Shown here piece by piece: positions 6,442 through 13,972 of a stretch of DNA of 18,854 nucleotides. Source of the stretch: Desulfovibrio sp. (GTDB lineage Bacteria > Desulfobacterota > Desulfovibrionia > Desulfovibrionales > Desulfovibrionaceae); assembly GCA_031275955.1 (NCBI GenBank), contig JAISNZ010000219.1, forward strand, positions 1-18,854. The letters run 5' to 3'. The notes under the pieces were generated by a model. It was not told the DNA's origin and did no database searches. It saw nothing but the letters and a program-made list of their open reading frames with translations. The stretch's first letter is position 1, and each line of letters opens with the position of its first letter. The translations under genes and the position numbers were made by a program.

Positions 6442-7481
6442 TTCTTTCCCTGGCGGCTGTCCTTGGCCTCGGTCTTCTGGGCTGGCATCTCGGCCCGGCG
6501 CAGCCCTTCCTCTGCGGCGTCGTCCTGCCCCTGTCGTCCCTGGCTGTCTTTCTCGCGGGATTCAGCGCCAAAATCCTGGTCTGGGCCTCCGCGCCCGCGC
6601 CCTTCCCAATCGCCCTCACAGCAGGGCAGCAGCAATCCCTGGACCGGATTCCCCCCCGGCGCCTGGAGGCCCCGCCCGGACCGTTCTGGGTCGCCTGCCG
6701 GCTGGGGGCGGAGGCGCTTTGTTTCCGTTCCCTGCTGCGCAATTCCCGGGCCCGCGAGACGCCGGAGGGCGATCTCGCCTATCAGCCGGTTCCCTGGCTC
6801 TGGCTGGCCGCCATTGTCTTCCATTATACCCTTTTCCTCATTGTTCTGCGCCATTTGCGCTTCGTTCTGGACCCGGCGCCGTGGGGATTGGGACTGATCC
6901 TCTCCGTGGACGGTTTTTTTCACCTGGGCTCGCCCCGCCTCTATCTCAGCGACGGCGGCTTTCTGCTGGCGCTGGCCTTTTTGCTGGGGCGCCGGTTATG
7001 GGAGCCGCGGCTGCGCTGTCTTTCTCTGCCGGGAGACTATTTCCCCCTTCTGCTCCTGGCGGCCCTGGCGGGAAGCGGTCTGTACCTGCGCCACGGCGGA
7101 CAGGAGGATATCGCCGCCCTGAAGACCTTTGCCATGGGTCTGGTCAGCTTTCGTCCCACGGCCCCCGTTGGGGCCGGTCCGGCCTTTTTCGCGCATCTGG
7201 CCTATGCCTCCGCCCTGCTGCTCTGTTTTCCCTGCGGCAAACTCATGCACATGGGGGGGATCTTCCTCTCGCCCACGAAGGCCATGCCCAATAATTCCAG
7301 GGCGCGGCGCCATGTGAATCCCTGGAACCGGCCTCGGGAATTTCAATCGTACGCGCAGTATGAGGATGCATACCGAACGTCCATGGCCGCCGCGGGACTT
7401 CCCCTGGAAAGGCCGCCGGCGGAGGAAGACGCCGCGGGCGGCCGGGCAAGGCAAATCCATGTCCCCACGTCCCGCTCCTGA
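6438..7481 (+). CDS. dsrM: DsrM, cytochrome b membrane subunit of DsrMKJOP
   Basis: A 347-residue NarI-like membrane protein that would carry b hemes and pass electrons between menaquinol and DsrK. The family pattern is clear: an N-terminal membrane segment, then a hydrophilic stretch WASAPAPFPIALTAGQQQSL (about 49-68), AEALCFRSLLRNSRA (about 91-105), several later membrane helices with histidines (His129, His139, His162, His253, His271), and the C-terminal MPNNSRARRHVNPWN (about 283-297). The ATG at 6438 overlaps the preceding stop and follows a strong GGGGGAGG. dsrK begins inside its last 23 bases, so the two are translationally linked. Length is normal for the family. Confidence 0.96.
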   Translation: MILSLAAVLGLGLLGWHLGPAQPFLCGVVLPLSSLAVFLAGFSAKILVWASAPAPFPIALTAGQQQSLDRIPPRRLEAPPGPFWVACRLGAEALCFRSLLRNSRARETPEGDLAYQPVPWLWLAAIVFHYTLFLIVLRHLRFVLDPAPWGLGLILSVDGFFHLGSPRLYLSDGGFLLALAFLLGRRLWEPRLRCLSLPGDYFPLLLLAALAGSGLYLRHGGQEDIAALKTFAMGLVSFRPTAPVGAGPAFFAHLAYASALLLCFPCGKLMHMGGIFLSPTKAMPNNSRARRHVNPWNRPREFQSYAQYEDAYRTSMAAAGLPLERPPAEEDAAGGRARQIHVPTSRS

Positions 7482-9072
7482 CGCTTCCACCCAGGGTCCG
7501 CGCGCGGAACAGCCGCGCGCCCGCCGGCTGGAAACTCCTCCGGTCTTTTCCCCGGGTTCCTTCTGTCATCCGGCCCGACAGGAAACCGTGGCCGCTTTGG
7601 GCCTTCCCCATCCCCACCCCTGGCAGCCCACGGAAGAAGACTGGCATCTGCCCGAGAACTGGGAAGCCATCCTGCGCGCCGCCTTCCAGGATCGTCTGCG
7701 CAAATACCGCTCCCTCCGGGTCTTCATGGATATCTGCGCGCGCTGCGGGGCCTGCGCGGACAAGTGCCATTTCTTCCTCGGCACGGGAGACCCCAAAAAT
7801 ATGCCGGTCCTGCGGGCGGAGCTGTTGCGTTCCGTGTACCGCGGGGAATTTACCCTTGCGGGCAGGCTGCTGGGCAAGGCGGCCGGAGCGAGAACCCTGA
7901 GCAAAACCATTGTCAAGGAATGGTTCGCCTATTTTTACCGCTGCACGGAATGCCGGCGGTGTGCCCTCTTTTGTCCCTACGGCATTGATACGGCGGAGAT
8001 CACCATGATCGCCAGGGAACTTTTGCTGGAACTGGGCCTCGGCGCCAACTGGATCCTGGAGCCTGTGGCCAACTGCGCGCGCAGCGGCAATCATCTGGGC
8101 ATCCGCCCCCAGGTTTTTCAGGAGATGGTCCAGGCCCTCTGCGACGACATCAGGGAGATTACCGGGATCCGCCTGACGCCGCCCTGCAATGAAAAAGGAC
8201 ACGAGGTCCTCTTCATCGCCCCTTCAGGGGACCTGTACACCGAACCCGGCGTCTACACCTTTATGGGCTATCTGTTGCTTTTTCAGGCCATCGGCCTGGA
8301 TTACACCTTGTCCACCTATGCCTCGGAAGGGGGAAATTTCGGGCTGTTCGCCTCCGCCGAACTGGCCGCAAAGGTGAACGCCAAGATTTACGCCGAGGCC
8401 GGGCGCCTGGGCGTCAAATGGATTCTGGGCGGAGAATGCGGCCACATGTGGCGGATGGCGCATCAGTATATGGACAGCATGAACGGGCCGGCGCCGGCCG
8501 GTCTGGAGGTCCCCAGAAATCCCGTCACCGGCACGGTGTTCCGCCATGCCGCCAGCACCAAAATGATCCACATCGCCGAATTCTCGGCGGATCTCCTCCT
8601 GCACCGGGCTCTGGTCCTGGACCCGGCGCGGAACGACCATCTCATCGTGACCTTTCACGATTCCTGTAATCCGGCCAGGGCCATGGGGCTTCTGGAAGAA
8701 CCCCGCATCGTGCTCCGGGCCGCCTGCAACCATTTTGTGGAAATGCCGGAAAACACCATCCGGGAACGGACCTTCTGCTGCGGCAGCGGGGCCGGCCTGA
8801 ATGGCGACGAGATCATGGCCCTGCGCATGCAGGGCGGCCTGCCGCGGGGCCACGCCCTGCGCCATGTGCAGCGCCATAACGGGGTGAATACCCTGGCCTG
8901 CATCTGCGCCATTGACCGGAATTCCCTGCGTCCCCTGGCCGACTACTGGGCGCCCGGCGTCAGCGTGGCCGGGGCGCACGAGCTTTTGGGCAATGCCCTT
9001 GTTCTGCCCGGAGAAGGGGAAAGGACCACGGATCTGCGCCGGGAACCCCTGCCTCCCGGAGGCGCGCCGTGA
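7459..9072 (+). CDS. dsrK: DsrK, HdrD-like iron-sulfur catalytic subunit
   Basis: A 537-residue cytoplasmic-side iron-sulfur protein of the heterodisulfide-reductase (HdrD/GlpC) type, thought to reduce the DsrC trisulfide or a related disulfide. Two ferredoxin motifs are present: CxxCxxCxxxC at Cys93/96/99/103 and Cys162/165/168/172. The C-terminal half holds the non-cubane-type cluster region: GGECGH (Cys327), HDSCNPAR (Cys403), RAACNH (Cys423) and FCCGSGAG (Cys440/441). The start at 7459 is preceded by AAGG and overlaps the end of dsrM; the frame extends upstream, but that part would be entirely inside dsrM. The gene ends in a GTGA overlap with dsrJ. All expected motifs look intact. Confidence 0.97.
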   Translation: MSPRPAPDASTQGPRAEQPRARRLETPPVFSPGSFCHPARQETVAALGLPHPHPWQPTEEDWHLPENWEAILRAAFQDRLRKYRSLRVFMDICARCGACADKCHFFLGTGDPKNMPVLRAELLRSVYRGEFTLAGRLLGKAAGARTLSKTIVKEWFAYFYRCTECRRCALFCPYGIDTAEITMIARELLLELGLGANWILEPVANCARSGNHLGIRPQVFQEMVQALCDDIREITGIRLTPPCNEKGHEVLFIAPSGDLYTEPGVYTFMGYLLLFQAIGLDYTLSTYASEGGNFGLFASAELAAKVNAKIYAEAGRLGVKWILGGECGHMWRMAHQYMDSMNGPAPAGLEVPRNPVTGTVFRHAASTKMIHIAEFSADLLLHRALVLDPARNDHLIVTFHDSCNPARAMGLLEEPRIVLRAACNHFVEMPENTIRERTFCCGSGAGLNGDEIMALRMQGGLPRGHALRHVQRHNGVNTLACICAIDRNSLRPLADYWAPGVSVAGAHELLGNALVLPGEGERTTDLRREPLPPGGAP

Positions 9073-9446
9073 TCTATAACGCCGGCTATGTCCTGCCGGG
9101 ACTTGCGCTCTTTGCCGCCCTGGTCCTTGGGCCCTTTCTGCTGGCCGCGGGCGGGCCCTACCGTCCCCCTGCCCTGACTCCGGCCGAAAAAGGCGTCTCC
9201 TGCATCGAGGAACGCGCCGTCATGGCCGCCGGCCACAGGGTTCTGCTGTTCGCCTGGCGCGATGCCGCCGTGTGCCGCAATAGCCGCCTCTACCTTGCCT
9301 CGGACGGCAGGAGTTGGACCGTCAGCCTGGAAGGGACCTGCCTTGCCTGCCATAGCCGGAAAGCCGGTTTTTGCGATTCCTGCCATGCGGCCAATCTGGT
9401 CACTCCGTCCTGCTGGGGATGCCATAAGGCCCCGGAGAAACCCTGA
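9069..9446 (+). CDS. dsrJ: DsrJ, periplasmic triheme cytochrome c
   Basis: A 125-residue cytochrome anchored by an N-terminal hydrophobic segment (about 9-28). Three c-type heme sites are visible: CLACH (Cys91-His95), CDSCH (Cys102-His106) and CWGCH (Cys115-His119). The conserved Cys45 in SCIEERAVMAAGH corresponds to the cysteine reported as an unusual distal heme ligand in DsrJ proteins. An additional Cys69 is present. GTG at 9069 is the start: GGAGG lies 6 bases upstream, and the codon overlaps the dsrK stop. The protein is small, but normal for DsrJ. It would pass electrons between a periplasmic partner and DsrO/DsrP. Confidence 0.96.
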   Translation: MIYNAGYVLPGLALFAALVLGPFLLAAGGPYRPPALTPAEKGVSCIEERAVMAAGHRVLLFAWRDAAVCRNSRLYLASDGRSWTVSLEGTCLACHSRKAGFCDSCHAANLVTPSCWGCHKAPEKP

Positions 9447-10201
9447 TGATCCTTTCCCGACGTCGGTTTCTCGGCCTGGCCGCGGCGGCCGTGACCACCC
9501 TGCCCGCGGCGGCCGCGGCGGCCGTCGCGGATTTTGGCGGCCGTTGCCGGACTTCTCCCGGCGCCCTTGCGGCCGGACAATGGGCCATGGTCATCGACAG
9601 CCGCAGACTTGCCCGGCCGGAGCGGCGCGCGGCCGTCATCGCCGCCTGCCATGCCTTCCACAATGTTCCGGACCTGCCGGGGCCCCGGCGGGTGGCCTGG
9701 ATAGAGCAGCATTCCTTCGCGGAGACCTTTCCCGGCCTCCCCTCCGCTTTTTCCCCGGCGAATCTGGCGGATCGGATTTTCCTGACCCTGTGCAACCACT
9801 GCCGCAACCCCCCCTGCGTGCGGGTCTGTCCCACCGGGGCCACCTTCCGCCGCCAGGACGGCATTGTCGGCATGGATTCCCATCGCTGCATCGGCTGCCG
9901 CTACTGCATGGCGGCCTGTCCCTTCGGCGCGCGCAGCTTCAATTTTGAGGACCCGCGGCCTGCGGCCGTAAACCCAGTCTATCCGTTGCGGGAACGCGGC
10001 GTTGTGGAAAAATGCACCTTCTGCGCCGGGCGCCTGTCCGAGGGCAGACTTCCCCTCTGCGTGGAGGCGGCGGACGGGGCCATTGCCTTCGGCGATCTGG
10101 CGGACCCCGCATCTTCCGTCCGTTCCCTGCTGGCCGAAAATTTTGCCGTGCGCCGCAACCCCGGGCTGGGAACAGAACCAGGCGTCTACTATATCCTGTG
10201 A
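9446..10201 (+). CDS. dsrO: DsrO, periplasmic ferredoxin-like subunit (one cluster site apparently lost)
   Basis: A 251-residue Tat-exported iron-sulfur protein. The signal has SRRRFLGL (about 4-11) followed by an Ala-rich hydrophobic stretch. Motif II is intact (Cys116, 119, 124, 128) and so is motif III (Cys148, 151, 154, 158). Motif IV keeps Cys190, Cys193 and Cys205, but Ala209 stands where the fourth Cys is usual in NrfC/DmsB-type proteins. Motif I keeps only Cys68 (AACHAFHNVP); the three earlier positions are Pro58, Arg61 and Val64. In the four-cluster architecture these four losses together form the ligand set of one cluster, so three [4Fe-4S] clusters are predicted. It overlaps dsrJ by one base (TGATG) and is followed by dsrP after 10 bases. 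It would relay electrons between DsrJ and DsrP. Confidence 0.95.
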   Translation: MILSRRRFLGLAAAAVTTLPAAAAAAVADFGGRCRTSPGALAAGQWAMVIDSRRLARPERRAAVIAACHAFHNVPDLPGPRRVAWIEQHSFAETFPGLPSAFSPANLADRIFLTLCNHCRNPPCVRVCPTGATFRRQDGIVGMDSHRCIGCRYCMAACPFGARSFNFEDPRPAAVNPVYPLRERGVVEKCTFCAGRLSEGRLPLCVEAADGAIAFGDLADPASSVRSLLAENFAVRRNPGLGTEPGVYYIL

Positions 10202-10211
10202 GGAATCCGGC

Positions 10212-11411
10212 ATGGCGGCAAGGCGTCTTCCCTTCTCCCGCTTTTCCCTGTGGCTGCTGTTTCTGGGCTGCCTTTCCCTCCCGGGCGCCTATTTTTATCT
10301 CGAACAATACCGCCAGGGCATCTGCCTGACCGGCCTGTCCCGCGATGTTCCCTGGGGGCTGTATGTCGCCCAGTTCACCTTTCTGGTGGGCGTGGCCGCC
10401 TCCAGCGTTGTTTTCACCCTGCCCGCCCATTTCCACCAGGATCAGCGCTTCGCCCGGCTCCTTCTCCCGGCGGAAAGCCTGGCCATAGGCGCCGTTTTTT
10501 CGGCCTGTCTCTTTGTCTTCGTCGATCTCGGCCGGCCGGAGCGCCTCTGGAACATTCTCCTTCACCCCCACCCCGGATCCCTGATCTTCTGGGACATGAT
10601 CGCCCTTCCGGGCTACCTCGTCCTGACCAGCCTGCTCTTCTGGCTGCGCTGGAACCGGCAGCGCCACGGCATCCCCCCTCCTCCCCGGACCGGGGGACTG
10701 CTCACCCTGTCCATTTTCTGGGCCTTCTCCATCCACACCCTCACCGCCTTTCTCTACGCCGGCCTGCCCGGACGGGACTTCTGGTTCTCCGCCATCCTGG
10801 CCGCCCGGTTCCTGGCTTCGGCCTTCTGCTCCGGACCCGCCATCCTCCTGCTCCTGGCTCTCGCCGGACAACGCTTCTTCCGCCTTTCCCCGGACCCGCA
10901 GGCCCTGCGCGCCCTGCTCCGAATCATCACCTACACCATGGGCCTGACGATATTTTTTTTCCTCCTTGCCTGCTTCTCCGTTTTTTACGGCCAGATCCCC
11001 GCGCAGACCGCGTCCTTCGCCATGCTCGCCTCTTCTTCCAGCCTTCCCGCCTGGTGCCTGGGGACAGCCCTTGTTTCCTTCTCCCTCCTGGCCTGCCCCG
11101 CCGCTCGCGCCCACCCCGTCCTGCTGCCCCTTAGCCTTGTCCTTGTCCTTGTCTCCATCTGGCTGGACAAGGGGTATCTGTTCATTCTGGGCGGCTTCAG
11201 CCGCAATCCCTTCGGCCAGGCGGCCTTCTATGCCCCCAGCCTGCCCGAGGCCTGTATCGCCCTCAGCATCTACGCCTGCGGCGCTTTGGTGGTCAGCATC
11301 GGCCTGCGCTTGGGGAGCGCGGAGGAATCGGGGCTCCGCCCCGAACCCGGCCGGGGGGCCGCCTCCCCCGGCCGCGAGCGGAAGGGCGCGGCGGGAGAGA
11401 AGTTTCGCTAA
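10212..11411 (+). CDS. dsrP: DsrP, NrfD-family quinone-interacting membrane subunit
   Basis: A 399-residue integral membrane protein with about ten hydrophobic helices, of the NrfD/PsrC family that exchanges electrons with menaquinone. Family marks include DVPWGLYVAQFTFLVGVAASSVV (about 45-67), FVFVDLGRPERLWNIL (about 102-117) with the typical LGRP, and WLDKGYLFILGGF near the last helices. GAGGAA supports the ATG at 10212; the frame is open further upstream but lies inside dsrO. The last about 35 residues are a Gly/Ala/Pro/Arg-rich tail unlike the rest. It is encoded across a copy of the 22-nt hairpin repeat and a GC-rich stem, so the tail is probably not conserved. Confidence 0.95.
   Translation: MAARRLPFSRFSLWLLFLGCLSLPGAYFYLEQYRQGICLTGLSRDVPWGLYVAQFTFLVGVAASSVVFTLPAHFHQDQRFARLLLPAESLAIGAVFSACLFVFVDLGRPERLWNILLHPHPGSLIFWDMIALPGYLVLTSLLFWLRWNRQRHGIPPPPRTGGLLTLSIFWAFSIHTLTAFLYAGLPGRDFWFSAILAARFLASAFCSGPAILLLLALAGQRFFRLSPDPQALRALLRIITYTMGLTIFFFLLACFSVFYGQIPAQTASFAMLASSSSLPAWCLGTALVSFSLLACPAARAHPVLLPLSLVLVLVSIWLDKGYLFILGGFSRNPFGQAAFYAPSLPEACIALSIYACGALVVSIGLRLGSAEESGLRPEPGRGAASPGRERKGAAGEKFR
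11327..11348 (-). repeat. 22-nt GC-rich hairpin repeat, copy 2 (inverted)
   Basis: This stretch is the exact reverse complement of bases 81-102 and folds with TCGGGGC/GCCCCGA arms. It is translated as part of the DsrP C-terminal tail, which suggests an element inserted at or near the end of the gene. Confidence 0.5.
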
Positions 11412-11423
11412 AAATTTTTTAGC
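11363..11423 (+). terminator. Possible terminator at the end of dsrP
   Basis: CTCCC plus GCCGCG (11363-11367, 11371-11376) pair with CGCGGC plus GGGAG (11387-11397), leaving a 3-base bulge and 10-base loop. T6 lies at 11415-11420, about 18 bases downstream, within GCTAAAAA.TTTTTAGC (11407-11423). The T-run is further from the stem than in a standard terminator, so the call is tentative. If it functions, it separates the dsr and rnf operons. Confidence 0.3.
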
Positions 11424-11487
11424 CTTGCCTTGCCCCCAGACCTTGAGTAAAATTGAGAAGCGGATTTTTTTGTAAACAGCGGGAGGT

Positions 11488-11516
11488 GGTTTTGCAACAG
11501 ACAGAAAGGGTATAGA
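11488..11516 (+). promoter_or_regulatory. Weak candidate promoter for the rnf operon
   Basis: TATAGA at 11511-11516 is a good -10-like hexamer 40 bases before the rnfC start. The best-spaced -35 position (11488-11493, GGTTTT) is poor. The whole gap 11412-11556 is clearly richer in A and T than its surroundings, as expected for a promoter region. No clear FNR-, Rex- or HcpR-type palindrome was seen. Confidence 0.22.
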
Positions 11517-11556
11517 CCGCGTTTCAACCTTTAGGATGAAGAGTAAGGAGCTTGCA

Positions 11557-12891
11557 ATGGCTCAATTAGCCACCATCTTCAGTACCTTTACTTTAGGAGG
11601 CATACATCCGCCTGATTCCAAAGAGTTGAGCAAAGATCTGCCCATTGAGACCATGCCGGTTCCGGATGTGGTCAGCATCCCTTTGAACATGCAGATCCTG
11701 ACCGCTTCCCCGCCAGTGGAGGCGGTGGTGGAAAAAAAGGCGGCGCTGACCGAAGGCCGGCTTATCGGCAAGCCGATACATTTTCTGGGCGTGAATATTC
11801 ACAGCAGCGTAAGCGGCACGGTAAAGTCCGTGGAGACGGTGAGCCACCATATGTTGCTGCGCGTGCCGGGAGTGATTGTGGATGTGGACAGGTCCGCCCC
11901 GGAGCCGTCCTGGGCCCCGCGGGACTGGCAGTCCCTGAGCGGGGCGGAAATGCTGTCCATCATCAGGGATGCCGGGGTGGTGGGCATGGGCGGGGCCGGT
12001 TTTCCCACGCACATCAAGCTTTCTCCGCCCAAAAACAGTCCGGTGGATATCCTGCTGATCAACGCGGCCGAGTGTGAGCCCTATCTGAACTGTGATTACC
12101 GCCTCATGCTGGAAAGGCCCGCTGATCTGCTGGACGGGACAAGCATGATCATGAAGGTCCTGGGAGTGGAAAAGGCCTGGATCGGCATTGAGGACAACAA
12201 GCCTCTGGCGGTCAAGGCTCTGGAAGAGGCCAGGACCGGCCGCCATGACGGCATTGGCCTGGCTGTGCTGAAGGTCAAATACCCCCAGGGTTCGGAAAAG
12301 CAGCTTATTCAGGCCATTACCGGCCGGGTGGTGCCGGACGGGGCCTTGCCTGCCGCGGTGGGCGCTGTGGTGCAGAACGTGGGCACCACCATCGCCGTCT
12401 ATGAGGCGGTGGCCCTGGGCAAGCCGGTCTATGAAAAGGTGCTGACCGTCAGCGGCCGGGGCATCGCCCGCCCCGCCAACCTCAAGGTCAGGCTGGGGGT
12501 CACGCTGCGGCAGATTGTCGATTATCTGGGCGGCACCACCCCCGATCTGGCCAAGGTGGTTCTGGGCGGGCCCATGATGGGGCTTAACGTCAGCGATTTC
12601 ACGATTCCCGTCACGAAAACCTTCAGCGGCATTCTCTTTCTGACCAAATCCGAGGCCGCCCTGGATGATTTCGGCCCCTGCATCCGCTGCGGGCGCTGTA
12701 TTTCCGTCTGTCCCATGGGCCTTAACCCCATGGAGGTCTCCGCCTATGCCGAGGCCGGACGCTACGCCGACACCCTGGCCTACGGAGTGCGCTCCTGCTT
12801 CGAGTGTGGATGCTGCGCTTACATGTGTCCGGCGAAAAGACCGCTGGTGCAGTTCATGAAACTGTCCAAACTGAAAAACCCCATCAGGTGA
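11557..12891 (+). CDS. rnfC: RnfC, NADH/FMN-binding iron-sulfur subunit of the Rnf complex
   Basis: A 444-residue peripheral subunit that interacts with NAD(H) in the ferredoxin:NAD+ oxidoreductase. The Rossmann-like flavin/NADH region shows VVGMGGAGFPTHIKL (about 141-155) and NAAECEPYLNCDYRLM (about 169-184). Two ferredoxin motifs lie near the end: Cys375/378/381/385 and Cys414/417/420/424. The N-terminal GGIHPP..KELS segment is also typical. The start at 11557 is preferred over ATG 11536 because AAGGAG lies 6 bases before it. It is shorter than gamma-proteobacterial RnfC, which carries long Ala-rich C-terminal repeats. It opens the rnf cluster; no cytochrome gene precedes it. rnfD follows after 12 bases. 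Confidence 0.97.
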   Translation: MAQLATIFSTFTLGGIHPPDSKELSKDLPIETMPVPDVVSIPLNMQILTASPPVEAVVEKKAALTEGRLIGKPIHFLGVNIHSSVSGTVKSVETVSHHMLLRVPGVIVDVDRSAPEPSWAPRDWQSLSGAEMLSIIRDAGVVGMGGAGFPTHIKLSPPKNSPVDILLINAAECEPYLNCDYRLMLERPADLLDGTSMIMKVLGVEKAWIGIEDNKPLAVKALEEARTGRHDGIGLAVLKVKYPQGSEKQLIQAITGRVVPDGALPAAVGAVVQNVGTTIAVYEAVALGKPVYEKVLTVSGRGIARPANLKVRLGVTLRQIVDYLGGTTPDLAKVVLGGPMMGLNVSDFTIPVTKTFSGILFLTKSEAALDDFGPCIRCGRCISVCPMGLNPMEVSAYAEAGRYADTLAYGVRSCFECGCCAYMCPAKRPLVQFMKLSKLKNPIR

Positions 12892-12903
12892 GAGGAGAGG
12901 ATA

Positions 12904-13959
12904 ATGGCGGAATCGAATACCCGTTCTCCCGGCGGGGAGCAGAAAACCGCTCCTCCCGTATTGACGGTGGGCATTTCCCCGCATATCCACAGCGGGAGAA
13001 CCACCGCCGGCATTATGTGGACGGTTGTGCTCTCCCTGGCGCCGGCCCTGGCTGCCAATATCTTTTTTTTCGGCACGCGGGCGGCCGCGCTTCTGCTGGT
13101 CAGCGTGCTCTCCTGCGTGTGTATTGAGGCCGTCTGCCAAAAACTGTTCCGCCGCCCCATCCGGGTGCGGGACGGCTCGGCGGTCATAACCGGCATCCTG
13201 CTGGCCATGATCACCCCGCCCTCGGTGCCGCTGTACATCATGCCCCTTGCCGCCCTGATGGCCATTTTTGTGGTCAAGGAGCTGGTGGGCGGCCTGGGTT
13301 TCAACGTCTTCAACCCGGCCCTGGTGGGCCGGGCCTTCCTGATGGCCTGTTTCCCGGTGGCCATGACCACCGCCTACGTTGACCCCTTAAGCTGGCTGGA
13401 AGCCGGAAGCGGGGCGGCGGACGCCGTCAGCGCGGCCACCCCCCTGACCCTGCTCAAACATGGGGGTATGGACGCTGTCCTTCAGCACTACGGTTCCGGG
13501 CTCCGGATCTATTCTTCCCTGGCGCTGGGCCTGCACCCCGGCTCCATGGGGGAAACCCCGGCCCTGCTCATCGCCCTGGGAGGGATATTCCTGCTCTTCA
13601 GGGGCATCATCACCTGGCACGCCCCGGCGGCCATGCTGGTCACGGTGGCGGTCCTGACCTGGATTTTCGGGGGAGAGTCGGGCCTGGGCAGCGGCGATCC
13701 CCTCTTCCACCTGCTCAACGGGGGGCTCATCCTGGGGGCTTTTTACATGGCCACCGATTATGTGACCAGCCCTTCCACCCCCAAAGGCAAGCTGGCTTTC
13801 GGCCTCGGGGTCGGCCTGCTGACCGCCCTCATCCGCCTGAAAGGCGGCTACCCCGAAGGGGTGGCCTATGCTATCCTGCTCATGAACGCGCTGACCCCCT
13901 GCTTTGAGCGTTGGTTCGCTCCCAAGCGTTTCGCTGAACCGCTTAAGGCCAAGGCCTGA
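12904..13959 (+). CDS. rnfD: RnfD, membrane flavoprotein subunit
   Basis: A 351-residue integral membrane protein of the RnfD/NqrB family. The segment SPHIHSGRTTAGIMW (about 25-39), GLGFNVFNPALVGRAFL (about 130-146), and the flavinylation motif SAATPL with Thr179 as expected covalent FMN site are all present. The later GAFYMATDYVTSPSTPKG and GGYPEGVAYAILLMNALTP segments are typical of the family. About eight to ten hydrophobic helices are visible. AGGAGAGG before the ATG gives a clear start. FMN would be attached by the ApbE encoded downstream. Confidence 0.97.
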   Translation: MAESNTRSPGGEQKTAPPVLTVGISPHIHSGRTTAGIMWTVVLSLAPALAANIFFFGTRAAALLLVSVLSCVCIEAVCQKLFRRPIRVRDGSAVITGILLAMITPPSVPLYIMPLAALMAIFVVKELVGGLGFNVFNPALVGRAFLMACFPVAMTTAYVDPLSWLEAGSGAADAVSAATPLTLLKHGGMDAVLQHYGSGLRIYSSLALGLHPGSMGETPALLIALGGIFLLFRGIITWHAPAAMLVTVAVLTWIFGGESGLGSGDPLFHLLNGGLILGAFYMATDYVTSPSTPKGKLAFGLGVGLLTALIRLKGGYPEGVAYAILLMNALTPCFERWFAPKRFAEPLKAKA

Positions 13960-13972
13960 GGGAGGTGGGGAA

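Noticed and set aside
11407..11423. GCTAAAAA.TTTTTAGC palindrome as a stand-alone terminator
   Set aside because: The arms are almost adjacent and AT-only in the centre, so it cannot form a proper terminator loop by itself; kept only as the T-run of a tentative terminator.
11481..11496. Sigma54-type -24/-12 element before rnfC
   Set aside because: GG and GC have the right 10-base spacing, but the rest of the -24 box (expected TGGCAC) does not match.
11593..13140. Long open frame on the minus strand (515 codons)
   Set aside because: It is antisense to rnfC and rnfD, with His/Gly/Arg-rich composition and no domain.
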